From Persephonella hydrogeniphila (GTDB taxonomy: Bacteria > Aquificota > Aquificia > Aquificales > Hydrogenothermaceae): DNA of 64,000 nt. Each line of letters begins with the position of its first letter. Position 1 is the first letter of the stretch. Positions 7,203-15,714 of the stretch are shown in pieces. The translations under genes and the position numbers were made by a program. The notes beneath the pieces are model-generated. The model worked only from the letters and a program-made list of their open reading frames with translations, made no database searches and was not told the origin of the DNA. Where the stretch lies: contig NZ_OBEI01000001.1 of assembly GCF_900215515.1 (NCBI RefSeq), positions 434,001 to 498,000 of the forward strand, given 5' to 3'.

Positions 7203-8660
7203 ATGTCTCTTTTCTTTGCCCTTTCGATGGCAGGACAGTCTCTCCTTACCCATAAGAGGGCTATGGATAATGTTAATAAAAATATGAGTAATATGTACTC
7301 TGAAGGTTATGCCAGAAGAGTAAATCATCTGTCAGATATGCCTGCCAGCAGTGTAGAGCTAAAAAAGATAGAAAGAGTTTTCGATCAATCTCTGTTTAAC
7401 AGATATATACTGGCAAATAACCAGAAAACAGGTTATGAAGGATATCAGGACATACTCCAGCAGATAGAAGCCCTGTACAACGACATAATGGGTTCCGGTC
7501 TTGCTTCTGAACTTAACGACTTTTTTAATTCATTTAATGATGTTGCTGTCAATCCAGATGACCTTGCAGCAAGAAACTCTGTTATCTCAAAAGCAACAGC
7601 TCTCGTAGGTAGAATAAGGAACGATTATGAAACCCTTGAAGATATTAAAGAAAAAACATCACTTTCTGTAAAAGATAATATTCAGCATTTGAACAACCTG
7701 ACAAAACAACTTGCATACGTTAACAAAAATATAAAGTTTTTCTCTTACGATGAAGTCAGACTGAATGAGTTTTTAGATGAAAGGGATAGACTGATTAAAG
7801 AGATATCATCTCTTATTGACACAAAAATAAGAATAAATGAGGACAATACTGTAGACGTTTTTACCTCTAAAGGATTTTCTCTTGTTTTATACGATCAGGT
7901 TAGCAATATAACATTTGATACAGATTCAGATGGAAATCCTGTAGTCAGAGTTTCAGGAAATGATGTGACAGATATACTGGGAAACGGGAAAATCGGAGGT
8001 TATATAAAGGGAATAAAAAAGGTAAATGAAGCTATAAATCAGCTCAACGACTTTACAACAACTCTTGCACTTATAGTAAATAAGCAACATAGACAGGGGT
8101 ATGATCTTAACGGAAACACAGATATAGATTTTTTTGGAATAGATCCTTCAAGTTCTTTAACAAACATAAATGCAACAAATATAGTTGTTAATATAACAGA
8201 CCCTAAGCAGATCGCAGCTGCCTCAGATCCTACATACACAAACTCTGACAATACAAATATAAAGAAGATAATAAACCTAAAAGAAAGTATAAACGGAGTT
8301 TTAACAGCTGCAGAAGAAACAGACCTTTTTGCAGATAATACAATTACAATTGGGGGGATAACCTACATATTAAATGATACAAATAATTACAATCTTATAA
8401 AAGAAAAATCGTTTCACGAGTTTTACAGCTCACATATGGTAGCACCTGTTTCCTCTGAACTTTCAAAAATAAAAACACTGGCTCAAGATTCTGCATTTTT
8501 AGCAGAAAATATAGATCAGAAGATAAAAGAGATGTCCAGTGTTAATATCGATGAGGAACTTATTAATCTGACTAAACTTCAGAGAGCTTACGAAGCATCA
8601 GCAAAAATAATCAATGTAACAGATGAGCTTTTACAAACGGTTCTCAGTTTGGTTAAATAG
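7203..8660 (+). CDS. flgK: Flagellar hook-associated protein 1, FlgK
   Basis: First hook-filament junction protein, exported by the flagellar type III system. The N-terminus (SLFFALSMAGQSLLTHKRAMDNVNKNMSN...) has the heptad-rich start of axial proteins, with the NxNxxN pattern degenerate. The C-terminus (SSVNIDEELINLTKLQRAYEASAKIINVTDELLQTVLSL) is the diagnostic FlgK end that packs against the N-terminal helix. At 485 residues it is somewhat shorter than enterobacterial FlgK, as expected when the variable middle domain is reduced. It has its own sigma-28 promoter and the ribosome site GAGGTG. It is followed by a c-di-GMP protein and then flgL. Confidence 0.92.
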   Translation: MSLFFALSMAGQSLLTHKRAMDNVNKNMSNMYSEGYARRVNHLSDMPASSVELKKIERVFDQSLFNRYILANNQKTGYEGYQDILQQIEALYNDIMGSGLASELNDFFNSFNDVAVNPDDLAARNSVISKATALVGRIRNDYETLEDIKEKTSLSVKDNIQHLNNLTKQLAYVNKNIKFFSYDEVRLNEFLDERDRLIKEISSLIDTKIRINEDNTVDVFTSKGFSLVLYDQVSNITFDTDSDGNPVVRVSGNDVTDILGNGKIGGYIKGIKKVNEAINQLNDFTTTLALIVNKQHRQGYDLNGNTDIDFFGIDPSSSLTNINATNIVVNITDPKQIAAASDPTYTNSDNTNIKKIINLKESINGVLTAAEETDLFADNTITIGGITYILNDTNNYNLIKEKSFHEFYSSHMVAPVSSELSKIKTLAQDSAFLAENIDQKIKEMSSVNIDEELINLTKLQRAYEASAKIINVTDELLQTVLSLVK

Positions 8661-8677
8661 ATTTTATCTATTATAAT
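8649..8677 (+). promoter_or_regulatory. Predicted promoter of the GGDEF-EAL gene
   Basis: TTGGTT (8649-8654) and a perfect TATAAT (8672-8677) are separated by 17 nt. The -35 element overlaps the last flgK codons. This is a housekeeping-type promoter, unlike the sigma-28 sites of the flanking flagellar genes. Confidence 0.6.
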
Positions 8678-8690
8678 ATTAGAATATTAT
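8673..8690. repeat. 8-bp palindrome overlapping the -10 box of the GGDEF-EAL gene
   Basis: ATAATATT and AATATTAT arms are separated by AG. The repeat covers most of the -10 element and the predicted start site, which is a suitable place for a repressor operator. The AT-only composition means chance is possible. Confidence 0.4.
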
Positions 8691-8712
8691 CTATACTGGA
8701 AGATTAACTATT

Positions 8713-11700
8713 ATGTTATCTTTTTTAACCTGTGCCCATATTAAAGATAGTGAAAAAGAACAGACATTTATAAAAAACTTTTCCTGTGAGTTGGAAAATT
8801 TACTCGGTGAAAAAATTGATCTGTTTATTCCAGAAAACTATATAGAAGAGATCAAATATTTATCAGAAAATGAAGTAGATATATATTTTACTGATCCTTT
8901 CACAGCCTATCAAAAATTCAAGGAAGGATTTATTCCTTTCAAAAAGAAAGATGAAACAGAAGAATTTTTTGTTCTTGCAGGAATATCTGACTTTGATAAA
9001 GATAAAGTCTTAACTATATCAACACCTTATCTTAAAGGATATTTTATACTGTCAATGTTGTTAGAAGAATTAGACTTATTAAAAGAACATATTATTTATA
9101 CAAATTCTCATGAGGAAGCTATTGAAAAAGTCAAAGAAAATGAAGCTGATTTTGCTCTTTTATACGGCAGTGCGGTTTCAAAACTAATAAATAAGGATAA
9201 TCAATTCAAAATAATAAAGAAAATAAAATCCCCACTAAACCATTACTTAATGGTGAAAAAAGAGCTATATATCCAGTATAAAGCCAGATTAAAAAATTTA
9301 AAATACTTTCAAGAGGTAAAACCGGAAGAGTTCTTAAATGAGCTACATGTAAGTTTAAATCCAGAAAATATATCGAATGTACGGCAGTTTTACGATATAG
9401 CTAAACTCGTTTACGAAAATAAATATATAGGTATTATGATTTACAGAGATAAAATTCTTCATATAAACAAGCTGGTAGAAGATATAACCGGCTTTTCCCT
9501 AAAAGAACTTAAAGAGTTAGAGATATACCAGATTATAGATGATACAGAAAATGTAAAAGAAAAAATAAAAGAAAATATCCAGAGGAGAGTTAACGGAGAG
9601 TTTTTTTCGTGTGTATACCCTGTAGTAAAACTTAACACAAAAAATAAATCCATTAGATATGTTAGAGCTATAGACAGAACAATTCTTTACAAGAATAAAT
9701 ATTGCGGACTTTTTATATTTCAAGATATATCTAAGGAAATCAGATATCAAAAACTATACAAAGTACTTAGAAATATAAACAAAGTCATAACAACAGCCCT
9801 CACTGAAGAAGAGCTATACGAAGCAATCTGTGACTCTTTAATAAAAAAGCTAGACATAAAATCTGCCTTTATTACAGATATCGATAGGAAGAATAATCAG
9901 CTAAAAATCAAATACGGCTGTAAGGAAAGCACAGAATATCTAAAAGATATAACAAGTATAAACGAAAGACTCTCCCAAAAGGCATACAAAGAGGGAAAAA
10001 TAATTATAGTGCCGTATATAGAAAAATCGAATACAGAAAGTATAAAATCCTGTGCTGCAATACCACTTTTCAAAAAAGGAAAGATAGTATCTATACTGAA
10101 TATATACTCAAACTTTCCATACTTTTTTGATGAAGAAACTAAAAATCTACTTGAAGAGATTCAGTATGATATATCTTTTGCTCTTGGCAGAATAGATGCT
10201 ATAAGAGACAGCATAATACTGAAGCAATCTATTGAAAACTCTACAGAATGGCTCTTGATGACAGATTACACAGGAAAAATACTGTATGTAAACGACTTTG
10301 TATTAAAGCTAACAGGGTATAAAAAGGAAGAAATTTTAGGGGAAACCCCCAGAATTTTTAAATCAGGATACCAATCTAAACAATTTTACAGGGAATTATG
10401 GGATACGATCTTATCTGGAAAAGAGTTTAACGGAATTATAGTTAACAGAAAAAAGAACGGTGAATTATTTTACCTTGATATGAAAATAGTCCCGGTAGAA
10501 CTACCGGGAGGCATAAAACGTTTTGTTTCTATAGGTAGAGACATCACAAAAGAGAAACTGCTTTCTGAAGAAAATGAAATGCTTAGATACTACGATATAC
10601 TCACGGGCTTATACAACTACAATGGTTTTGTAGCACAGGTAGAGGAGTATATAAGTAACAACCCGAACAAACCTGCTATTCTGTTTTTGTTAGATATTGC
10701 AGATTTCTCATATATAAATAAAACATATGGAATGATTTTTGGGGACAAAATACTAAAAAAAGTGGCAGATCTTCTAAAAGGGTATATCGGAGAAAAATGT
10801 ATCATAGGAAAAATTGGTGGAGACGAGTTTGCAATATTCTGTACAGAGATAAAAGATAAGAATGACATATTTGAACTTACAGAAAGTATAAAAAATCTTT
10901 TTCAGACAAAAAATATAAAAGCAGGTGATATATCTATAAAAATCCAGTTCCACGGAGGAGCATCTGTATATCCGGATGATGGGAAAAATTTTTACACTTT
11001 ACACGAAAGTGCCAGTGTAGCTTTAAAAGAAGCAAAAGAAGAAAAGAAAAACCAGATAAAAATATTCAATTTAGAACTCGGTAGAAAAGCTAAAAGATAC
11101 ATAAAATTCGAAGAGATCATAGAAGAAGCTATTGAAAGAAATTTATTTGTATTTCATTACCAGCCTTACTTTGATATAAAAAGCAACAAAATAGGAGGCT
11201 TTGAAGCTCTTGTCAGAATACGGTACAAAAATAAGCTTTACTATCCCGTAGATTTTATAAGCATACTGGAAAATTCTCCACACCTTGAAAAATTTGAAAA
11301 ATGGGCAGTAAAGGAAGCCGTCTCAAAAATAAAAAAGTGGAGAAAACCTGTTCATATAAACCTGTCAGACCGGTCTTTTAGAAGATCTAATTTTATAAAA
11401 ATAATAGAAAAATACACAAAAGAACTGGAACAGCCTCTGATTCTGGAAATAATAGAAAGGATATATATAAAAGATATAAAAAAATCCAGAGAAACTATTG
11501 AGAAACTAAGAAAATGCCAAAATATAAATATAGCTATAGACGACTTCGGGACAGGACATTCTACTCTTGCTTACCTTAAAGATTTTGATGTTGATATGTT
11601 AAAAATAGATATGTCTTTTATAAAAGAGATAACAGTTAACAGAAAAACAAAAGCATTAGTAGAGGGAATAGTTCATTTAGCAAGATCTTTAGGACTTAAA

Positions 11701-11841
11701 ACAGTTGCTGAAGGGGTGGAAATAACTGAACAGTTACATATTTTAGAGGATATTGGAGTTGATTATGTTCAGGGATTTCTCCTTTCAAAACCTTTACCAG
11801 AAGAGGAAATAGATAAAAAGTTCTTTGATAAGATTGGATAA
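8713..11841 (+). CDS. PhnD-like/PAS/GAF/PAS/GGDEF/EAL cyclic-di-GMP enzyme
   Basis: The 1042-residue multidomain protein makes and/or degrades c-di-GMP. Residues 1-220 resemble a periplasmic phosphonate-binding (PhnD-type) fold, but there is no signal peptide and no membrane helix, so the domain would be cytoplasmic. A PAS-like domain (about 225-345), a GAF-like domain (350-490) and a second PAS domain (505-625, with GYKKEEILGETPRIFKSG) follow. The GGDEF domain keeps an intact GGDEF motif; the residues before it (GEKCIIGKI) lack the RxxD inhibitory site. The EAL domain keeps FEALVRI, DDFGTG, LKID, VAEGVE and QGF, so phosphodiesterase residues look complete. It sits between flgK and flgL, suggesting control of motility versus attachment. 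Confidence 0.9.
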   Translation: MLSFLTCAHIKDSEKEQTFIKNFSCELENLLGEKIDLFIPENYIEEIKYLSENEVDIYFTDPFTAYQKFKEGFIPFKKKDETEEFFVLAGISDFDKDKVLTISTPYLKGYFILSMLLEELDLLKEHIIYTNSHEEAIEKVKENEADFALLYGSAVSKLINKDNQFKIIKKIKSPLNHYLMVKKELYIQYKARLKNLKYFQEVKPEEFLNELHVSLNPENISNVRQFYDIAKLVYENKYIGIMIYRDKILHINKLVEDITGFSLKELKELEIYQIIDDTENVKEKIKENIQRRVNGEFFSCVYPVVKLNTKNKSIRYVRAIDRTILYKNKYCGLFIFQDISKEIRYQKLYKVLRNINKVITTALTEEELYEAICDSLIKKLDIKSAFITDIDRKNNQLKIKYGCKESTEYLKDITSINERLSQKAYKEGKIIIVPYIEKSNTESIKSCAAIPLFKKGKIVSILNIYSNFPYFFDEETKNLLEEIQYDISFALGRIDAIRDSIILKQSIENSTEWLLMTDYTGKILYVNDFVLKLTGYKKEEILGETPRIFKSGYQSKQFYRELWDTILSGKEFNGIIVNRKKNGELFYLDMKIVPVELPGGIKRFVSIGRDITKEKLLSEENEMLRYYDILTGLYNYNGFVAQVEEYISNNPNKPAILFLLDIADFSYINKTYGMIFGDKILKKVADLLKGYIGEKCIIGKIGGDEFAIFCTEIKDKNDIFELTESIKNLFQTKNIKAGDISIKIQFHGGASVYPDDGKNFYTLHESASVALKEAKEEKKNQIKIFNLELGRKAKRYIKFEEIIEEAIERNLFVFHYQPYFDIKSNKIGGFEALVRIRYKNKLYYPVDFISILENSPHLEKFEKWAVKEAVSKIKKWRKPVHINLSDRSFRRSNFIKIIEKYTKELEQPLILEIIERIYIKDIKKSRETIEKLRKCQNINIAIDDFGTGHSTLAYLKDFDVDMLKIDMSFIKEITVNRKTKALVEGIVHLARSLGLKTVAEGVEITEQLHILEDIGVDYVQGFLLSKPLPEEEIDKKFFDKIG

Positions 11842-11847
11842 AAACAT

Positions 11848-11870
11848 ATTATTTATTAATAATAAATAAT
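11848..11870. repeat. AT-rich inverted repeat abutting the flgL promoter
   Basis: Perfect 10-bp arms ATTATTTATT and AATAAATAAT with a 3-nt loop end exactly where the flgL sigma-28 -35 element begins. It may be a weak terminator of the preceding gene or an upstream element for RNA polymerase. Confidence 0.35.
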
Positions 11871-11897
11871 TAAAATTTTAAAGTATAATACCGATAA
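11871..11897 (+). promoter_or_regulatory. Sigma-28 (FliA) promoter of flgL
   Basis: TAAAATTT (11871-11878), 11 nt, then ACCGATAA (11890-11897): near-consensus FliA elements at the exact canonical spacing, 33 nt upstream of the preferred flgL ATG. Confidence 0.85.
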
Positions 11898-11930
11898 TGA
11901 ATGCAAATGTAAAAAGGTCAGGTGATTGGG

Positions 11931-13202
11931 ATGAGAATTCCTGATATAGCGTTTTTTGACACTTTCATAAAATACGACAGGTTAAGAGAAAAAGATTTAG
12001 ATAGATATACCAGAGAGCTTGCTTCTGGCAAAAAAATACTAACTCCATCTGATAACACTGTAGACAATATCAGATCTCTTAGATTTAAGAGACTAACAAG
12101 TGATATACAGGCATACAACAGAAATATAGACATGGTAAAAACCAGTCTTGATGTTGCAGAGAGTACACTTGGCAATATTGTTGATGCGGCACAGGAAACA
12201 AGAGTAGAGATAATCCAGCTGTTGAACACAGGGGTTTTAGATGAGGAAGATGCAAATGTTTTGAGAGACTACTTTGATTCAATGAGAAATTACATAATAA
12301 AACAGGCAAATGTAAAAATCGGTGATTCTGGTCTTTTTGGCGGAGTAAAAACACAGATAGACGCTTTTGATACAAGAGGTATATATCAGGGAGAGTTTGT
12401 TGAGACAACAGTTCCTATATCAAAAGGAGTTGAACTCAACACAACATTTAATGGCGTCGAGTATCTGGGAACTATACAATCAGGCGTGTGGAACGATACA
12501 AACTCTAACAACATTGTAGATCCCGATGAAGTTTCCAATAAGATTGGAATAGTAAAAGCATTAGATGATATTATTCAGATAATAGATTCAGGAGAATTAT
12601 ACAAACTCCACGGTTATTTTTCTGATATGGGATACAACAGTAGCAGTGATCCCCTTGTAGCTCCTACAGAAAGTGGAACACTGACCATCAGATATGGAAG
12701 TTACACACTGAACATTAATTATGATGGAGATACAGCAGATCCAACCAATCCTTCTACATTAGATGAGCTGGTAAATGCTATAAACAGTGACCCTACAAAT
12801 CAAGATATTGAAGCTTTTGTATTTCAGGATAGAGATGGAGTTTACAGATTGGGATTGGTTGCCAAAAATGACCCTTCTACTCCTATAGAAGTGTCAGACA
12901 GTAGCGGTGCTCTGATGAAGAGATTAGGCAGTGTCTCCCCTATATTAGAAACATTTGATAAAGGATTTAAAGGTGTTTCTGCCCATCGTTCTATTATAGG
13001 AACACAGATTAATGTTGCTGATAATATCAAATCCCAGAATGAGCTTGTAAATGTACTGTATTCTGAGCTCATATCTAAAATAGAAGATACAGACTATGCA
13101 GGCGTTATATCTGAGCTTGAAAAATCGAAAACAGCATACCAGGCTTTACTTGCTTCTATAGCCCAGAATAAAGATCTGAGCCTACTGAAATTTTACGATT
13201 AA
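11931..13202 (+). CDS. flgL: Flagellar hook-associated protein 3, FlgL
   Basis: Second hook-filament junction protein, 423 residues from the ATG at 11931. The N-terminus (PDIAFFDTFIKYDRLREKDLDRYTRELASGKKILTPSDN) has the flagellin-like GK(R)I.pSDd pattern, and the C-terminus (YSELISKIEDTDYAGVISELEKSKTAYQALLASIAQ) is typical of FlgL. A GTG at 11922 would add three residues, but it is part of the Shine-Dalgarno GGTGAT, so ATG is preferred. The stop overlaps by 4 nt the stop of the convergent 98-residue gene. Expression from the sigma-28 promoter places it in the late flagellar class. Confidence 0.9.
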   Translation: MRIPDIAFFDTFIKYDRLREKDLDRYTRELASGKKILTPSDNTVDNIRSLRFKRLTSDIQAYNRNIDMVKTSLDVAESTLGNIVDAAQETRVEIIQLLNTGVLDEEDANVLRDYFDSMRNYIIKQANVKIGDSGLFGGVKTQIDAFDTRGIYQGEFVETTVPISKGVELNTTFNGVEYLGTIQSGVWNDTNSNNIVDPDEVSNKIGIVKALDDIIQIIDSGELYKLHGYFSDMGYNSSSDPLVAPTESGTLTIRYGSYTLNINYDGDTADPTNPSTLDELVNAINSDPTNQDIEAFVFQDRDGVYRLGLVAKNDPSTPIEVSDSSGALMKRLGSVSPILETFDKGFKGVSAHRSIIGTQINVADNIKSQNELVNVLYSELISKIEDTDYAGVISELEKSKTAYQALLASIAQNKDLSLLKFYD

Positions 13203-13495
13203 AGGGAGTTTTTCAGATATCTAATACCTGCTGTTGTTTTCCGTTCCATATTGGAGATATCAGATAGTGTTATCTTCTTCAGTTTCTCCACCAACTGTAC
13301 AATCTCATTTATATCTTTCTGGATAACATCTATTTTTTTACTGTCATTTTCCAGATCTATATTTTCTAAAGATCTCCTTATTTCTACAATCAATCTGTCC
13401 AAATCTTTATTATCTATACTTTCTGGATTTTCAAGAAATCTGTTTAACACTCTTTTATGCTTTGATAGAAGCTTCAATAGTTCATCAAGTTCCAT
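13199..13495 (-). CDS. Small helical flagellar protein, possibly FliT-like chaperone
   Basis: I do not recognise this 98-residue protein by a specific motif. It is almost wholly helical and charged (for example DELLKLLSKHKRVLNRFLEN), with no signal or membrane segment. Its start overlaps the fliS stop by 11 nt, and it ends the flaG-fliD-fliS operon. That is the position of fliT, the FliD chaperone, in many bacteria, so a FliT- or FlgN-like export chaperone is the best guess from context. It is convergent with flgL, sharing 4 nt. Confidence 0.65.
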   Translation of the reverse strand: MELDELLKLLSKHKRVLNRFLENPESIDNKDLDRLIVEIRRSLENIDLENDSKKIDVIQKDINEIVQLVEKLKKITLSDISNMERKTTAGIRYLKNSL

Positions 13496-13862
13496 TTAAC
13501 TTTTCTCTGGCTTCTTTAAATCCTTCATAAATGGGAGTTAGTACTTCTATTACATTCTGTATAGTTTCTTTATCGTTTTTCAAGTTTGCTTTTACTAATT
13601 CTTCTAATACAAAAGAGTAGATGTCGTTCAGATTTTTAGCTATCTCTCCGCCATTCTCCAGATCTAAAGATGCCTGAAGTACCAGTACAGCATCAGTGAC
13701 CTTTGTTATGTTTTCAGCTTTTAAAGCTATATTTCCCTCATCTATAGCCATTTTAGCTATGTTTAACTTGCTTAAAATTTCCTCAAATGTAGTCAGAAGT
13801 AAGTCTTCCTTTGAATCTACATGGTTAAGGTTTTGCTGATAAGCTGCATACGGATTTGTCAT
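13485..13862 (-). CDS. fliS: Flagellin export chaperone FliS
   Basis: Cytoplasmic chaperone that caps the C-terminal helix of flagellin before export. The 125-residue helical bundle begins MTNPYAAYQQNLNHVDSKEDLLLTTFEEILSKL, matching the FliS family start (N.Y..Y..N.v.t..p..Ll.mLydg). The mid-protein ITKVTDAVLVLQASLDLENGGEIAKNL matches the conserved helix 2/3 block with the LxxSLD-type core. The ribosome site AGGAGATAGCG is adjacent to the ATG. It is 17 nt downstream of fliD in the same operon. Confidence 0.92.
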   Translation of the reverse strand: MTNPYAAYQQNLNHVDSKEDLLLTTFEEILSKLNIAKMAIDEGNIALKAENITKVTDAVLVLQASLDLENGGEIAKNLNDIYSFVLEELVKANLKNDKETIQNVIEVLTPIYEGFKEAREKLNGT

Positions 13863-13879
13863 CGCTATCTCCTGTACGT

Positions 13880-15223
13880 TTATTTTTCATTTATTTGGAA
13901 AGATAATCCTTTTGCAAAGTTTTCTATCCTCAACTGCAGAGACTGCATCTCTGCCAGATATGTGTTAAGTCTGGCAAATCTTATCCTCATATTCTCTATT
14001 TCTCTGTTTATAGATTCTGTCATAGATTCTATTCTTTCCTGAATAGATGAGATTTTTTCTGAGTATTTCTGGTCTGTCAGATACAGCGAGTCTGAATAGG
14101 CATTTAGATAGTTTTCTAAAGCTCTACCTAAACCCTGAAGTATCTCTTTTGCGTCATCTCTTTTTATAAACTCATTAAAAGCGTCTTCATTTAGTTTTAG
14201 AAGACCTTTTGTTGTTTCAACATCTCCTTCCGTATCTATAAGTCCGTATTTACCTAAATATGATGATATCATCCCAAATATAGAGGTGGCTATCGTGTTA
14301 AGGCTTGCTTCTCCCTGTAATGGTTGTCCCCTACCTGTAGCAAGTCTTATGACTGTTTTTAGCTGGTTGTACCCGTCTAATATAGACTCAAGTTTTTCTT
14401 TTACACCTGAGTAATCGTCTGAGATAGTAAGCTCTGTAGTCCCTGTATCTTTCAGTGTTATAGTTACGCCGTTTATTATACCTGATAGAGTGTTTGATGA
14501 GCTTGAAAATGTAACTCCGTCTATTACTACTTCAGCATTTTGTGCAGCTACCGTTTCATAGGTTTTCGTACTGTCTTCGCTAAATATACCTGCTGTATCA
14601 TCTCCAGGATTAAGAGAGTCATCTATCCCTGTTATAGCGTTGTCTGTTCCTGTATTTTTTGATTTTATTATCAGCTGATAGTCAGGTGAAGAGGAAGTGC
14701 CGAGATTAATTATTGTTGCTTCTAAATCTTCAGACTGATTTATCTCTTCCATTATCTGTCTTAATGATTTGTTGTTGTAGTCTATGATAAGACTGTTTGC
14801 AGAACCGTCTTTTAGATAGTTTATCGTTAGACTACCATTTTCTGTAAATTTCTGGTCTATATCTGTTATAGGATTTACAGTTCCTATTTTCCATTTATTA
14901 GCTATGGCAATACTGTTGACTGTTATTGAGTAGGTTCCGTCTACTGCATCATTAGATACTGTCGCATCGGCTACATCAGGATTAGATAGAGAAGCCTTTT
15001 TAGTTTCGTAAGTTGTCTCTAATGTTAAATCAAGAGCAGGAGATGTTAATGCAGAAAGTTTGTCATAAATGGCGGATAAAGCCTGCTTCTTTTTCTGTAT
15101 ATCCTCTATCTGCTGGTTCATTAGATTTACAGGTATTAGCTTCAGTTCTTTGTATTTCTCTAAATAGGACTGATAATCAAATCCCTGTCCTGTGACGTTG
15201 GTTATAGAAAATTCTCCAGCCAT
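13880..15223 (-). CDS. fliD: Flagellar filament capping protein FliD
   Basis: Cap protein that guides flagellin folding at the filament tip. From the ATG at 15223 it has 447 residues. An upstream in-frame GTG at 15232 lies in the ribosome binding site GGTGAT, so the shorter start is preferred. The N-terminal FliD_N region (about 10-110) ends with YETKKASLSNPDVADATVSN and YSITVNSIA. The FliD_C region follows with AEVVIDGVTFSSSSNTLSGIINGVTITLKD and a long C-terminal coiled coil (YSEKISSIQERIESMTESI). It sits between flaG and fliS, the standard order. Confidence 0.92.
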   Translation of the reverse strand: MAGEFSITNVTGQGFDYQSYLEKYKELKLIPVNLMNQQIEDIQKKKQALSAIYDKLSALTSPALDLTLETTYETKKASLSNPDVADATVSNDAVDGTYSITVNSIAIANKWKIGTVNPITDIDQKFTENGSLTINYLKDGSANSLIIDYNNKSLRQIMEEINQSEDLEATIINLGTSSSPDYQLIIKSKNTGTDNAITGIDDSLNPGDDTAGIFSEDSTKTYETVAAQNAEVVIDGVTFSSSSNTLSGIINGVTITLKDTGTTELTISDDYSGVKEKLESILDGYNQLKTVIRLATGRGQPLQGEASLNTIATSIFGMISSYLGKYGLIDTEGDVETTKGLLKLNEDAFNEFIKRDDAKEILQGLGRALENYLNAYSDSLYLTDQKYSEKISSIQERIESMTESINREIENMRIRFARLNTYLAEMQSLQLRIENFAKGLSFQINEK

Positions 15224-15232
15224 CTTAATCAC

Positions 15233-15613
15233 CTACACCTTTTCATTAAAAAGTAAACCAGCAACCTCATCTAAGTATTTGGCTATCTTCAACATTACTT
15301 CTGGAGGTATCTGCCTTATTACTTCTTTTGTTTCCTTGTCTACGATTTTTATCACCCTTATACCTGTATCTTCGTCAACTTCTACTTTTAGTTGAGAGTT
15401 TAACATCTCGAACTTTTTATTCAGGTCTTCTATTGATTTTTTTAGTACCTCAGGAGGTACATTTTTAGCCTCTTGCTGGTTTTCTATCTTCTGAGTTTGA
15501 TCTTTTTGCTGATCTTGCTGAACTTTTTGAACCTGCTTTTTATCAAGGGCTTCTACATTTTGAGAGTTCATATTGATACTTGCCTGGGTTCCTGAGATGG
15601 CTTTAATATCCAT
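15233..15613 (-). CDS. flaG: FlaG-family flagellar protein
   Basis: The 126-residue protein has a low-complexity glutamine/lysine-rich N-terminal half and the FlaG domain at about residues 58-122: LNKKFEMLNSQLKVEVDEDTG, then IVDKETKEVIRQIPPEVMLKIAKYLDEVAGLL. The IRQIPPE block is the family hallmark. FlaG limits filament length in some Gram-negatives, but the mechanism is unclear. First gene of flaG-fliD-fliS; 10 nt separate its stop from the fliD start. Confidence 0.9.
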   Translation of the reverse strand: MDIKAISGTQASINMNSQNVEALDKKQVQKVQQDQQKDQTQKIENQQEAKNVPPEVLKKSIEDLNKKFEMLNSQLKVEVDEDTGIRVIKIVDKETKEVIRQIPPEVMLKIAKYLDEVAGLLFNEKV

Positions 15614-15639
15614 CGCTATTCCTCTCTTTTTTTCTTATT

Positions 15640-15668
15640 AATTTATCCCTTTAAAACCCCTCTGGCAA
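15640..15668 (-). promoter_or_regulatory. Possible promoter of flaG-fliD-fliS
   Basis: Minus-strand TTGCCA (15663-15668), 17 nt, TAAATT (15640-15645). The -10 box is only a fair match. No sigma-28 element is recognisable here, unlike at fliC. Confidence 0.4.
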
Positions 15669-15689
15669 TTCAGAGAAGCTTTAAAGGAA

Positions 15690-15706
15690 GGGGGAGAAAA
15701 TCCCCC
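15690..15706 (-). terminator. Intrinsic terminator of fliC
   Basis: The minus-strand hairpin GGGGGA-TTTTC-TCCCCC lies 9 nt after the fliC stop and is followed by TTCCTTT. The U-tract is imperfect, so some read-through into flaG is likely. Confidence 0.7.
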
Positions 15707-15714
15707 AGTTTTTA

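Noticed and set aside
11848-11870. Intrinsic terminator after the GGDEF-EAL gene.
   Set aside because: The hairpin has only A-T pairs, would be unstable in a thermophile, and is followed by a short A-rich run rather than a U-tract; it is kept only as a repeat.
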